A stretch of 64,000 bases of DNA from Halichoerus grypus (Eukaryota > Chordata > Mammalia > Carnivora > Phocidae): assembly GCF_964656455.1 (NCBI RefSeq), contig NC_135716.1, positions 109,648,389 through 109,712,388 of the forward strand. The letters run 5' to 3'. Position numbers and translations under genes: made by a program. Each line of letters starts with the position of its first letter. The first letter of the stretch is position 1. This document shows positions 45,290 to 57,712 of this stretch, piece after piece. The notes beneath the pieces were generated by a model. It saw nothing but the letters and a program-made list of their open reading frames with translations. It searched no databases and was not told the DNA's origin.

Positions 45290-46072
45290 AATGACACTGT
45301 CATCCACCCATGGGCTCAAAAAGAAAGCTAGTTGTTTGCCCTAGCCTCTCCTTTACCTCCCACATTCAGTCACAAGCTCTCTACAGGCCTCTTAAATGTC
45401 TCTTGAACCCAATCCTGCTCTCCATCCTCACTGCCACTGCTCTGGACTGAAATCACACCGTCTCTCTCTCTCTGGGACCAATGCAGTGACCTCCTGTCTC
45501 ACTATTCAATCTGGTGGCCCTCCTGCATGATTGCTTTTTCTAAACTGCAAAGCTCTTGTGCCTCTCTTACTTAACACCCTTAGTGATTACCTATTTATTT
45601 TCAGTGGGGTAAGAATCTAAACTCCTAACACGTCCTAGTTCCCCTATTGACTCGTTTCCTGCCCATCTTCCCTCCCCCACTTTTTGCTCTACCTCTTACC
45701 ATGCTCAACTACTCAGAGTGCCACACATGGGCAAGACTCTCTGTTTTATAACTTGAATGGTCTGCTCCCTTGCCTGGAATTCCTTTGACTCCCATTTTGG
45801 CCTGCCTAGCCCCTATTGAGATCCAGATTCTCCCTCAAGAAACCACCCTGGTCCACCTGAGCCAGAACAGGCTGCCTCAAGGCTCCTTCCTCCTCTCACG
45901 GAAGCTATCATACTAAGTGGTGACAGTGACATCGTCTCTTCCCTCAGGGGTCTCTAAGCTCCTCAAGTGTGGGCAGTATGCCTCAGTCCCTCTGTCTCCC
46001 ATTATCTGGCACAGTGCTGAGCCCTCCCTTAGTGCTTGCTGAATGAGTGAATGAATGAATGAATGAATGAGT
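45290..46072 (+). mobile_element. L2 LINE with terminal (TGAA)n
   Basis: The 'cctctcctttacctcccaca', 'ctctccatcctcactgccac', 'ggaattcctttgactcccat' and 'tctggcacagtgctgagccc' segments follow L2 in the sense direction. It ends in the usual TGAATGAATGAA run (46,040-46,072). Confidence 0.85.
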
Positions 46073-47164
46073 CTTGTCACCATGCACAGTACTTGTGAGG
46101 AATTAAATGATGACATGTGAAAATATTTTGCAAACTGTAAATGCGTTCGGGATATTTTTGAGAATCAAGGGATTCAGGGAGGAAATAAACATGCGAGGCA
46201 GGGCCCCCTGGACAGTGAAACAAGAATGAGGTGGAGCCATGATGGCCTAGGAGTCAGGAGAATACCAGGACGGCTCTGAACACAGCTCAGACAACCCGGG
46301 ACGGCCCATGAGAGGAGTTGAGCCTCCTGAGAAACCAGTCTGGCCACAGGTGCTTGGGGCAGACATCACTGTATGACCCTGGCTCCTCACCCAGCACATC
46401 GGTCCTTCAGTCAGGCGCTCTGGCAGTGAGCAAACACATTTCTAGCTTGGAACCAGAGCTTCCTTATGTTCCTGTGACCCTTCGCTAGGGGGAACATGCA
46501 GACTTCTGGAAGAATAAACTCATAGTCTTTATTAAAGATGTAGATTAGATTTTGATGGCATTTTGGCTAAGGCCCTGGAATGCCCATGTTCTCCTTGCCA
46601 ACAAGACTTCTTCCCAGAGAGAAAGAGAGAGAATGATAGCAAATGGGAACACAGTACTGCTATTTCTGTGCGCTGTGCACAATGCCCAGTTACGTCTCTG
46701 CCTGCCCCCACTCCCCGGCCCCAGCGCAGAGCATGGCGCTGGGGAAGCTGAACCAGAGCATGCTGTTAGGGCTTGCAGCTGAGGTGGGGCCTCCATTCCC
46801 CCCTAAGAGTGAAAACAGATCTCAGGTTTTCTACACTCCCTGGGCTAGAGAGACAGAAGGACAGAGACATACAGAAGGGGCCAGGCCTTGATGGGGGTGG
46901 GTGGGTGGGGATGGGGTAGTGACTGGTCACGGACATGTGGATGTTTCCATCTCACAGAAATGTTATAAAAACTGTGTCCTGATGACCATAGTGGTGCAAT
47001 CATATTGGCAGTGATATTACCTTGAGGAAGGGAATAAAAGGGATGTGGACAAGAAGGAGGGTTTCTTCTCCTTACAGTCTCTGTGGAGTAAATGGGGGCC
47101 CCCACATATCCAGGAAGGCAGTTAGATAGAGCACACATTAGTTAACCATAAGTGTTTATTCAAT
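46073..47164. other. Non-repetitive; strong G-quadruplex motif
   Basis: Frames at 46,545-46,891 overlap on both strands and show no domain. At 46,893-46,916 the plus strand has five G-runs (G5, G3, G3, G4, G4) separated by one or two bases. No gene was recognised. Confidence 0.4.
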
Positions 47165-47525
47165 ACTATTATGGGCCAAATTGTGTCCTTTCCCAAAATC
47201 CCTAGGTTGAAGCTCTAACCCCCAATGTGACTATATTTGGAGACAGGACCTTTAAGAAAGTAATTAAGGTCAAATAGAGGTCAGGAAAGTGAGGCCCTAA
47301 TCAGATAGGACTAGTGTCCTTATACGAAGAAGAAGACAGAAGAGGAAGAAGACGTTCTGCAAGCCAGGAAGAGTCCTTACCAAAACCCACCTCTGCCAGG
47401 ACCTTAATCTTGGGCGTCAAGCCTCCCATTAGACTTCGAGAGCTGTGAGAAAATGCATGTTTGCTGTTCAAGGCCCCCAGCCTGTGGATTCTGTTATGGC
47501 AGCCCCAGCAGACTGATACAAATAC
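47165..47525 (+). mobile_element. MLT1-type MaLR LTR, sense
   Basis: Runs 'tatgggccaaattgtgtcct', 'aagctctaacccccaatgtg', 'gaggccctaatcagatagga' and 'tctgttatggcagccccagc', the MLT1 LTR in order. Confidence 0.88.
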
Positions 47526-49169
47526 CTACTGTGTGCAAAGTTCTTTGCCTCTGTGGGTCGCAAATGAAGAGCCCTGGAAAGTTTCTGTGGGATTTTTCCT
47601 GTTTGAGTCCCATTCTTTGAGTCTCCTTAAGTATCATTTCTTCTTGTGACAGTATGGTTTAAGATAAAATTGTGGCCTTCCCAGAAGTTTTGAGAGAAAC
47701 CACCACTCATCCTTCATTAAAGGCCATTCCCTCTGGCTCCTCTTTCTCCTAAATTCAGAAGTTTGTGCACCCATGAGATAAGTGGGAGAAGGGTCATTCT
47801 CAGTGCCTTGAAGTATGGGCTTTCTGCCACAGATAGACTCACAGTCCTGTGGCCCCCTGCCAAGCTGGGAGGAAGAACGTGGGTTCTGAAGTCTCCAGAT
47901 CTTCCCAATGTGCTGCATGAGTGTATTAAAATTCCCAGTCTTACTTAAAATAAAACTCCTAAGAGACACATATATCACTTCAAGTTTCATCAGAATTATC
48001 ATGACCTTTTTTTTTCAAGGGTTAATTTTCAGAAGGGGTTTGATGCTTTTCTCCAAATAAAGAGCTTTGTTCAGAGAGTTATTGAAGTCAAGTACCATTA
48101 TGCTTCTGAGCTGCAGGGGATAGAGTTCAGCTTATATAAACCAAGGTGGGGGGCCCCTGGTCCACTGACAAAGTGGGCATTGGTACCTGTCACTGTGATC
48201 CCCCAGCTGCAGGAATGGTGCCACTCACAGAGCCTTTCATCTCACACTGATGTCCTGCTGGCAGGTGGAATATGGAGCGGGGGTGCCAGACTGGCATGTT
48301 CCAGAGGACTTTTATGGGCGAGCAGAGGTGGCTCCAACCACCAGTCCAACATGGGACGACACCGAGAGCAGAGAGTCAGAATTCAGGGAGGTAGCAAGAT
48401 GGAAACCTGCCCTCAGGAGAGAATATCATGATGTGGGGCATCCTTTCCTCTTTGCCCTTAATTTCTTGACAAAGTCAGGAAAAAGGAACAGGAGGAAAAG
48501 TTGAGAAAGGAGAATGTTGAGCTAGGTTTTAGTTCAGAGTGAAGTGGGCCCACCTGTGTCCTTCCCTCCCACTCAGAGGCCTACTGAAACAGCAGCAAAG
48601 ATGTATACGAGGGAATCAATTCAATGGTGCACAGTGCAGCCGCACATGTCAGCAGAGTTTTTGACAATTTTCTAGAAGATGGAGGAAAGCAAATGGGATT
48701 GAATTGCCAAGTAAACCACAGAGAGGGAAGCTGTATCTGAGGTACGAAAGGATGTTGCAGTGAGACAGTCAGACTCTTGGAAGGAGAGCTGTCTTCCTGG
48801 GGGATCTGGAAGGGGTGCCAAGCTCTGAGTTGACAGAACGGTTAAGTAGGACTGGAATGTGGGTTGGCCGTCAGGATGACCATTTGAAGGGAGATCTGTG
48901 GAGCAGCTAAACCGGTTGCCCACCTTCACTCCCACCACTTCCCTGCCATGGGTGCAGACCAGCTGGCCATGTACTGGTCACCTTCAGAGATGAGTGAGCT
49001 CTTTAGGGGAACTCAACAGTTGGCCTGGGGAGGGCTAGGGCTCCTTGAGTGAGGGTGGTCCTTCCAGAGTGAGGCTGTCCTTGTGTTGGCCCTGAAGAGG
49101 GGGCATGCAGGGGTTTAGGAACATCCTGTCAGCCTGATTTCTACCCCTCTATCTAAAGTGAGCAGTGCA
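47526..49169. other. Non-repetitive; no gene seen
   Basis: Frames of 60-122 codons on both strands (for example 47,634-48,002 minus and 48,180-48,504 plus) are unrecognised. No exon or RNA gene was seen. Confidence 0.4.
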
Positions 49170-49879
49170 AGTCCATATGCTCTATCTTTTAACATATATT
49201 TGCAAATGTGAATGGATATACCAAAGACAGCCAGAGTTCATGAACATTAAACATTTCAATAGAAGGGCTGAAAGAGAAAGTTGAGGAAATATTCCAGAAT
49301 ATAGACCAGAATGACAGTGATGTAAAATATGAGGGGTACGTTAAAAGACATGTGCAAGTCAAGATGTCTAACATCCATCTGGCAGGAATTCCAGAAAGAA
49401 CATAAAGGGGAAAATTTATTAAAGAAAAGATAAGAGTTTTCAAATTGGAAGGAGCTGTGGGGGCTTCAGCAAAAAGAACTTTTAAAAGGACCCATATATG
49501 TTGTGATAAAATTTAGAACAAGAAATGCAAAGAGAAGATTCTCAATGCTTCCAGGGAGTAAAGATAGAGTGCCATAAAAGCGTAAGAATTAACATGGCTG
49601 TGGCCTTCTTGTCAGTAATCTTGGATGCTAGAAGAGTAACTTAGGGGAACAATGTCTTTGAGTCCTGAAGGAATGTGATTTTTTAAATCTAGAATTATTA
49701 ATTCAACCAAACTATTTACCAAGTATCAGGGCACACAAAGAGTTTTTCAGTACAATACTACTTAGTCCTTCAGTTAATAATATTTATACAATTATAATAT
49801 TACAAAGACTGACAATTAATTTTCAATTCTCAGAATGTCTATAGACAAAACAAAGATTTAAACATTTATCCACTGTCTT

Positions 49880-50232
49880 TATTTGTTTCGGTTGCTATAA
49901 CAAAATACCACATAGCCTGGGTAGCTTATAAACAATGGAAATTTATATTTCACTGTTCTGAGAGCTGAAAGTCCAAGATCAGGGTGCCAGTGCAGTCAGG
50001 TGCTTAAGAAGGCCCTTTTCTGGCAGACTGCCAACTTCCTCACATGGCAGAAGGAGAAAGTAAGCTCTCTGGGGCCTCCTTTGTAAGGGCAGTAATTATA
50101 TTCATGAGGGATCCACCCTTATTACCTAAGCAACTCCTAAAGATCCCATCGTCCAATACCATCACATTGGAGATTAGGATTTCAACTTATGAACTGGCGG
50201 CAGGAGACTCAAACATTCAGACCATAGCACTG
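49880..50232 (-). mobile_element. MLT1-type MaLR LTR, antisense
   Basis: The 'gttgctataacaaaatacca', 'ctgttctgagagctgaaagt', 'agctctctggggcctccttt' and 'attcagaccatagcac' segments are the reverse complement of MLT1 throughout. Confidence 0.9.
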
Positions 50233-50248
50233 AAAGATTACTTGTATG

Positions 50249-50430
50249 GGGGCACCTGGGTGGCACAGTCGGTCAAACATCCGACTCTTGGTTTCAGCTC
50301 GGGTCGTGATCCCAGAGTCGTGAGATTGAGCCCTATGTTGGGCTCTGTGCTCAGTGTGGAGTCTGCTTGAGTTTCTCTCTCCCTCTCCCATTGCCCCTAC
50401 CTGCCCTCTGAAATAAATAAATTTTAAAAG

Positions 50431-50461
<31 letters not shown>

Positions 50462-50472
50462 GAAGAAAGAAA
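50249..50472 (+). mobile_element. CAN-SINE, sense, older form
   Basis: Head 'ggcacctgggtggcacagtc', 'cgactcttggtttcagctcg', tail 'aaataaataaattttaaaag' with a grown GAAA/GA run. The duplication aaagattacttgtatg (50,233) is repeated with small changes at 50,473. Confidence 0.93.
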
Positions 50473-51399
50473 GAAGATTACTTGTGTGTGTTCTCCAATA
50501 ACATGAAAGAGGAATCCAAGAAAGAAAAAGTCATGGGATCCAAGAAATATTAGAAATTACTTAAGGGTGTAATTAAAATTAAAAAAATCAACATGGCAGC
50601 AACTGGTACATACCTGAAGACAATGAGATAAAACTAGGTATGTTTAAGAAATTGGATATTCTTAATGATATGGTAATGAGGATATATGTTTCTACTGTTA
50701 ATTAGTTTAAAAAAGAAAAGCAAGTAGAAACCCCACAAAAAACAAAAATCAGAGGTAAAATCCTAATCCAAATAAGAAACAAATTAAGGTATAGTTGTGA
50801 GAAACTGATTAGGGTAAGAAAAGAGGACTTACTTGATTTTGACTTTCGAACATTCTCTTTTGAGTAGCTTAGGATTATTTTCTTCCTTCATTCTTCAGTA
50901 AATAATTTTTATATATTTACAGTGATAAAAACTCTTCATTGATTTTCAAATTTTAGAATAAATTTTTTGAAAAAGTATGAAAGGCTAACTTTGGTTTCAG
51001 AACAGAGTATAACTATTGCAAACCCAATAAATATATAAAAGGAACAGGGCAGTTATGACAGAGGACAGGAGGTGAAGGAAGTAGGGAGAAAGGGTTGGAG
51101 GGGAGAGGGGAGAGGGACAATTTCCTCAATTACACAATGAGGATAAGTTAGCACAAATCCTCATGTGCCACAGTCAATAAATACTGTAGAAAGTTGATAA
51201 ATCAAGAAATTGAGGTATAAGCTTTTATTTAGTATTTTGTGGCAACCATCAGAAGAACTAGAATCAGGTTGGCTGAAGTTGGTTACCATAGAAAGTGGAA
51301 CAGGGTAAGGAGGGGGGAAAGGAGAGTTTTCATAATGTTATACAGTATATGAATGTAATTTTCATCACAAGTAAGTATTACTTTAAAAATGTAAGTGGA

Positions 51400-51594
51400 A
51401 GGACACTTGGGTGGCACAGTCGGTTGAGCGATCGACTCTTGGATTTGGCTCAGGTCTGATCTCGAGACCCGCGTCGGGCTCTGCACTTAGCTCGGGTTCT
51501 GCTTGTGTTTCTCTGTCTCTCTCCCTCCCCACCACCTCCCATGCTCTCTCTCTCTAAAATAAATAAAATGAATTAAAAAAAAAATATATATATA
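51400..51594 (+). mobile_element. CAN-SINE, sense, older form
   Basis: The 'gggtggcacagtcggttgag', 'cgactcttggatttggctca' and 'ctaaaataaataaaatgaat' segments, with a short (TA)n after the A-tail. The flanks share 'gtaagtgga'/'ataagtgga'. Confidence 0.9.
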
Positions 51595-51670
51595 TATAAG
51601 TGGAGATAATAATACTATTTCAAAGTGTTGGCACTGGTGAAGTAAATAGACTCTCTTATGCTCTATTTGC

Positions 51671-52440
51671 AAGAATGAAAATTGAATTGGTCCAAACTTT
51701 TCAAAGAGCAATTTTGTAATATTAAAAAGAACCAGGTTCTCCCTCTAATAATCATAGTGTATAAATTTCCAATCCACAAAAGTGATGTAGAGCAGCACCT
51801 GGCAAACCAACCAAGAGGGAGGTGGCAGAGTACACAAAGGTCCTTCATTGTACATGAGCGTGAACATTCACACACACAAGCTCACACTGCACCATGTGTC
51901 TTACATACTGACTCACTGAGAAGGAACATCAGCCGCCCAGGTTCTTCAGATTCTCCTGTCTCCAGATTTAATTCTTTCTGGTGATCCTTGCATGGAAGGC
52001 TGTCTCTGTTGGTTTCTCCATCTTTATATGACTCATTTTGGCTTACTTTGGTGGAAGCAACTAACTGGAGAGTTGGGACTTTTCCCTCCTGACAGAGTCT
52101 GGGGTTAACCACAGTGTTCCAAAGCTCATGGGCACTGGCCAGCCACTTGGAGGAGTGCCGTTGAGTCTGTTTGTCCTCTCCTGTGGTTACTCAGAAGAGG
52201 TCCTGTCTGTGTTCCAAATGTGGTCAGCCTATTAGAGAGGCGTCCCCCGTGGCCTGACATGGTCACTCTCCCTGTGTCATCATGATGCTATGGGAAAGAG
52301 AACACCATTGCCTTTGGACAGCCTTGGCAATGGTTGTCCAACTTGACTTGAGTAGAGAAGCCAGGCTCTTCCCATGATTTGATGATGAGACTCCTGGAAA
52401 ATGCTTATGGTCAAACTATAATTTTGTAGAGCAAACAGTT
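51671..52440. other. Non-repetitive; no gene seen
   Basis: Frames at 51,663-52,112 lie on both strands without a domain. No repeat was recognised apart from a short CA run near 51,870. Confidence 0.4.
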
Positions 52441-52600
52441 AATATAATTATTCACAACAGCCCTTAATCTCTATTTTTGATGAGAAAATTGATGCTCAGC
52501 CATGGTAAGTCAATTTGTCCATGATCATTCTGCTAGGAAGTAGTCAAGTGTAGATTAAAATCCAGGTCTTCTGATTCCTAATCTTGTGTGTTTTTTTTTC
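52440..52600 (-). mobile_element. MIR SINE, antisense
   Basis: The 'ttgatgagaaaattgatgct' and 'gtagattaaaatccaggtct' segments follow the MIR reverse complement. Confidence 0.75.
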
Positions 52601-52759
52601 ACACCATTCTATGTTGTTTTTTAGAACTCCTTAGTGTGATAGTTGTTGGCATTAGACAAGAAGATCTTTACTCTGCTTTGGAGTTCTGTAGAAATCCCCC
52701 GTTCTTTATGATAATATTGAGCATCTCACTTCATCCGGCTTTGGACTGGATCTCAAATT

Positions 52760-52925
52760 TGCTACTGATCAACTGTGTGCCATTGGTCAAGTTCACACAA
52801 CATCTCTGAGTTTCAGTTTCCTCGTTTGTAAGACAGAGATACTAATATTTATCTCCAATGAAACCTCACCAGGATTGTTTCAAGGTTTAAATGATATAAT
52901 ATATAGCAGACACTAAGTCGGAGCT
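52760..52925 (+). mobile_element. MIR SINE, sense
   Basis: The 'actgtgtgccattggtcaag', 'tgagtttcagtttcctcgtt' and 'gtttaaatgatataatatat' segments match the MIR core and 3' end. Confidence 0.85.
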
Positions 52926-54166
52926 TAAAGTGGTGGTGGTGATGGTGGCTGTCAATGTGAAGAGAATGATTTTAAAACATCTTGGACACGTTAAACAGCC
53001 TTTCCAAATTTCCTCTTCAGATGAGTTCCTAATTAGCTACTCTCTGTCTTCTAAGATATCAACTCATCTTCACAATATTAACTTGAAAAGTAGCTAGTCA
53101 TACTACTTTGTTAAGATAGCAGTTTTGAGTTAGCATCTCTCTTGCCAAAAGCAAGTAGAAGTGTTATGTATCAGATAGTGAGCATCCAGCATGTGCATAA
53201 TGCAATCAGATGACAGCAAGTCCCATTCTAAATGTGGTTGCTCAAGGAGATACGGAAGCTGTGTGCACGGCAGGGGGCATTTTCCATTGATGGGACAGTG
53301 TCCTCTGTAGCAGGGAGAGAGGCGTTTGAGTGCCAGAATCACAGGTGTTCAGAGAAGTGGGTAGCATCTGCACTACCGGTAAATTCATGCTTTCCAAGTT
53401 CATAGGCAAACAAGTGGAGACTATTCATAACAGATTCTGTATGTTGGAGAAAACAAACGTCAGACAAGACCATGAATGTCTGGGCTCTTCAAAGGAGGGC
53501 AGGCAGGAGACAGGGCAGAAAGTAGGCATCTCATCTGCAGTGAGATACTGTGGCATTGGCTCCAGTTATCAAAGGGCTGGAAAAGTTAAGTCGTTGCCTG
53601 TGAAGTGGGCTAAGTCCACGAAGACACCAAATGCAGAGGAAAAGAGAAGAAGCAAGGTACAGATAGGAAGATAGGTGTAGTTCACCTGAGACTTGTTCTT
53701 TGTGGTACGATGAAGTGACAATACCCAAATGTGTATATGGGATAGACCTGAGTGCAGTGAGGCTCACAGAGGGGCCTCAATTATATGTCTACTTGGGGGG
53801 GCTCTGAGAAGTCAGGCCTTCAGAGGCCCAAGGGGTAAGAAGCCTGCTTGCTTCTTAGAAGAAATGAGGCTAGAATTGTAGGCTTGATCTTCAAAGTCTT
53901 GGAGTAAAGGATAGAAATTAAGGGTGTACCAACCCTGAGTGTGGAAGGATGAAGCGGAAAAAGTGAATTCCTCTGGCAAGCTGGGAAATTCTCTCTGACT
54001 AATCAGATGTGTTGAAGGACTTGCATATCTTCAAACCCAAGTCAGCAAAAAATGCTTTGAGTAGGACTCAGAGCTTAAGTAACCTGAGCTCATACATTTA
54101 AAATATTGAGAAAGTTAATAATAGACGATGAAAGAGAAAAAAAAAGCATTCGCCAAAACTTCAGAG
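52926..54166. other. Non-repetitive; no gene seen
   Basis: The longest frame is 114 codons (53,330-53,674, plus). It is charged and unrecognised, and 53,531-53,767 is open on the opposite strand. No promoter, exon or repeat was identified. Confidence 0.4.
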
Positions 54167-54407
54167 CAGTGGCGCTCACAGAGAAGGGAGGGGAGCAGTT
54201 TTGCCCCCAGCGCCTTCCAGAGGACATTTGACAATGTCTAGAGACATTCTGGGTTCTTAAACTGGGAGGAAGTGATATTGGCATCTAGTGGGTAGAGATG
54301 GGAAGCAATGTTGCTAAATATCCTACAACACACAGGACAGCCCCCCAGCCCCAACAAAGAATGATCTGGCTCAAAATGTCAATAGTGCAGAGGTTTAGAA
54401 ACCCCGG
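54167..54407 (+). mobile_element. MER5A-type hAT DNA transposon
   Basis: It begins CAGTGGCGCTCACAG and has 'gaggacatttgacaatgtct', 'ggcatctagtgggtagagat', 'cctacaacacacaggacagc' and 'aaaatgtcaatagtgcagag' before 'gtttagaaaccccg', matching MER5A in order. It is non-autonomous and long inactive. Confidence 0.9.
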
Positions 54408-54669
54408 TTTAGAGCTATCATCCTTTGTACCACATCTATCAACCATTAAACAATGTAACTAGTTGAGAGGAAAAACACCACAAGGGAGAACAGAGGCTTT
54501 TGCTCAAAACCAAATAAGTCACGAGATTAATATGATCATTGCAAATGAGAAATCTTAGCTTTTCCCCACAAATCCTTTACCCTAAACTTTTCAAATACGA
54601 AGTAAGGTTAATTTAATAGAACCATATTTTTTTTTTTAAAAAACTATACAAATTTTTATAACGGCATTG

Positions 54670-55040
54670 TGACAGCTTTTAGACATGTATTGTTACTAAT
54701 AGTTTGTAAATCACATGAATTGCCTTATTTAATGTTTATAATTTGGTATAATTATCCCAATTTCATAGACTCTGAGAGGTTAAATTTTACATTTTTTGGA
54801 CATCCGCTCTGTGCCAGGCACTCTGCTAAGCATTGTGGTTGTCACCCAGACAGATAAAAGCTTAAAGAAGCTGAAAGTCGCCTAGGGAACACAGAGATGT
54901 GATACATACAATAATAGAAGTATAAACACAGCCATGGGAGAACGGGGGAGGAAACCGAAGTCATTTGCCTGAGGTTTACAAAACTAGCAATCGGCCGATC
55001 TGGAACTTGTCTTAAAGTCTTTCGAGTCTCACGTTAAGTT
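54670..55040 (-). mobile_element. MIR SINE split by an L2-like piece
   Basis: MIR antisense is readable at about 54,670-54,795 ('tttcatagactctgagaggt') and again at 54,960-55,040. The section between has 'ctctgtgccaggcactctgc', which is L2-like. Borders are approximate. Confidence 0.55.
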
Positions 55041-56480
55041 AGTTCTGTCTTGGCATAACAATGTAACTCCCTTATCTTTCCCAGAGATGTAAAAACAAAA
55101 CCGAAGAAAATCATTCAAAAACACATCCATAAATTACGGAGTGGGCAAGCATAGAAGCAGCGTTGAGAGGGTGGGAGGATATTAAAAGGGAAGATAAGAC
55201 CTAGCACAACAGAAACACTAAGAGGTTGCGGGCTTCAAACCCACCACTGGGCTGTTCTTGAGGTTTGCAGCTATTTTAAGACCGACGCCAACCCTCCCCA
55301 GCCCCCAACCAGAATGGTGTGACTTTGAGCTGGAGGGGCAGGAAACAGAAATCTCTTGTGGTTGGGCTACGTCCCTTCAGATGTCGCCATGCTTCCCTTC
55401 CTCTGGAGGAAGGCCCATGTGAGGAATTCTCCATTTAAGGAGAGTGTCTTGGTGAGCGGGAGGAGAGGCCTAACAACCACAGGTAAATATGGCGGAAGAC
55501 ACAACAAGTAGCCGCCTCCTCACGGAGTCAAATTCCTCTGGTCAGTTCTTTCTCGGCTCTCTTCCTCCCCCAAACCTGGATGGAAATAGGAAGCCACGAT
55601 TCACTCCCAGTTACTCATCCTGACAAACAAGAAGCTGATTCCAACGAAGTATCATTTTGCAGCTGTTTGCTTCTGCTTCCACTTCCCCGGAGATGCGCTT
55701 TTTGCTGTCGCCACTTGCTCCAGTGGCTGGGGGACCAGGGCAAATTCAGATGGTGCTGGCTGCCTGTGCTGGAGGGCACCCCGCAGGCCTGGACATGGAT
55801 GCCCAGGGACCGAGTCACTCCCTTTGTCCTTCCAGGCAGAGAGGGGTGGCGATGGGACCCCTGCCAGTGACAGAGAGCACTCATTCTTTCACTCAGGCCA
55901 GGGCTTTGTCCCTGGGGGACAGACCAAGAGGTAAACACAAAACCTGATTTGCCTGTGCTGTGTGGAACCACAAAATCTTGTTGTTGTCACGGGCCACTCC
56001 CTCCCTCCCTCCCCAACCAATTCCATGTTCCGGAGGCTGGGCTGCTGCTGGGTTTATGCTGCATGTTGCTCCACAATGGACACAGCTGACTGGACCAGAG
56101 CAACCCCTGACCCGCCTGGACCAATCACATCCTCTCCTGGGAATTTGGGGATGGTGTCTCGAGACAGTGAACACGCGCCAACTAGAAGTTTCTCCCCTTT
56201 GCTCTGTGTTGTTGAAATTGCCCAGGGAATTTTGAAAACACACACACACACACACTCACACACACACACATGTGATCTATCTATACTGGAACCTGCTCTG
56301 AAGAGCCTCCTGGTGCAGTCACATGGAGGAGCAGAAAGAGGACAACGAGGTGGACCCTCAGAGAGAGGTTGGAATGAGAGACTGAGGCTCTAGAAAGAGT
56401 AGTCAGTGATCTTGATACCTGATAGGTTTCTAGTTCTGGGTTCCAAACATCCTCAGGCCACATTGTAGCTCCTGCTCTTC
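55041..56480. other. Non-repetitive; no gene seen
   Basis: Overlapping frames of 90-143 codons on both strands (55,580-56,393) lack domains. (CA)n at 56,237-56,270 interrupts them. The stretch around 56,090-56,150 resembles an ancient repeat that I cannot name. Confidence 0.4.
56237..56270. repeat. (CA)n microsatellite
   Basis: About 17 CA units with one CT interruption. Confidence 0.95.
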
Positions 56481-57582
56481 AATCTTCCCTTCCAAATGTT
56501 TCTTCTGAAGCTACTTTGAGTAGCTTCTATTACATACAACAAAATGAACCTTCACCAAATCCCTCACACAGCCCGTCTGTCACTGGCCCCTGAATACTGC
56601 TGATTTTACCTCAGAAATTGCTCTTAAATCTCATCCTTGTGGCCTCTTCAAAGGGGTTCTTATCCTTACCCTCCCTGAGTCAACTCCCTGGCCTCTTCTC
56701 TCTCATCCAGCCTCCATGTAAAACAGATCTGATTCACTCACCTTCAAATTTAGAGTCCTTTATTGGTTCCTCGTTGCCTGTTAAAAATAACAAAATAGTT
56801 CTCTATAAATTGACCTGTAAAAATATCTCTATTATGTTACTAACTGGAAAAAAATTGCAGATCATTAGGATATAGTGTAGAATACTTTAGTTTTTCTAAA
56901 TGTGATTTAAATATGTATAAAAATCCTTGCTTAAATTTAGGGAAAAGAAGGGACATTTTCTAACCATTAGCAGGGGTTTCCTCAGTGGGATCATTTTGGA
57001 TGGGCAGAGAGGAAATTCCCATCATGTCTTGCTTTTATAATATTGAATAAATGATGGGGAGTATGGTGATTTTAAACTTTTTCTATGTTCTTCCAAAATA
57101 TTTAAATGTCCAAGGTCCTTTGCATCCCGGCCCCCATGTGCTTCCCAGTATCCTCTCTTACTGTTGTGCCACATGCTTTCTGAGCTCTTCATTCTTCCCC
57201 AAAGCTAGCATCCTCTTTCATGCCACCACAGTACCATATTCTGTGCCTTCTGCCCAAAATGCCCATACTCAATTCTTCATCTGAAACCCTTCTGCTTTTC
57301 TTTTTTGACCTGGCTCAAATATCCCCTCTGGGAAGCCTTCCTAGACTGATCCATCACTGACCCACATCAGACATAGTTGTTGCGTTCCAGTGGCCCTGTG
57401 GTCCCCTGTTTCTGTGTCTGCCATAACACCACCAAACTGTGTTATAGCTGATGAGGTCACATGTATTTCTCCCCAACTTGAGGTAAGCGCCTTGGGGGTG
57501 AGGGCTGAGGTTTATTAATCTCTGCCTCTTCCATATCTAGTAGAGAGCTGGACAAATAATGGCGGCACAGAAAATCTTGGTT
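56480..57582 (+). mobile_element. L2 LINE, sense, with an AT-rich insert
   Basis: The 'cccttccaaatgtttcttct', 'tcatccttgtggcctcttca', 'tctgtgccttctgcccaaaa', 'tctgggaagccttcctagac' and 'tagtagagagctggacaaat' segments follow L2 order. The AT-rich block at about 56,785-57,050 is foreign to L2 and of unknown family. Confidence 0.8.
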
Positions 57583-57712
57583 GGTTGAATGAATGAGTGA
57601 ATGAGTGAGTGAATGAATGAATGAGTGAATGGGTAAATGAAGAGTGAGTGAATGACTGAATGAGTGACTGAATGAATGAGTGAATGAATGAGCGAATGAA
57701 TGGGTGAACAGG
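57583..57712. repeat. TGAA/TGAG minisatellite at L2 end
   Basis: About 130 bp of imperfect 4-bp units (TGAA, TGAG, TGAC), grown from the (TGAA)n normally at the L2 3' end. In antisense it reads as His-Ser-rich repeats, which are not a real protein. Confidence 0.95.

Larger units (their letters stand above)
49170..51670 (+). mobile_element. HAL1/L1ME-like LINE, interrupted
   Basis: The sense order 'gaagggctgaaagagaaagt', 'aatatagaccagaatgacag', 'agaagattctcaatgcttcc' and 'tcttggatgctagaagagta' resembles the ORF1 end and 3' part of HAL1 or old L1ME elements. The A-rich sequence at 50,480-51,380 seems to continue it. An MLT1 and two SINEs interrupt it. Limits are approximate. Confidence 0.6.

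Noticed and set aside
55580..56393. Cluster of frames up to 143 codons as exons
   Set aside because: Frames overlap on both strands, run through a CA microsatellite and show no domain.
57583..57712. Possible CRISPR-like array
   Set aside because: Units are 4 bp with no spacers, and the host is a mammal.
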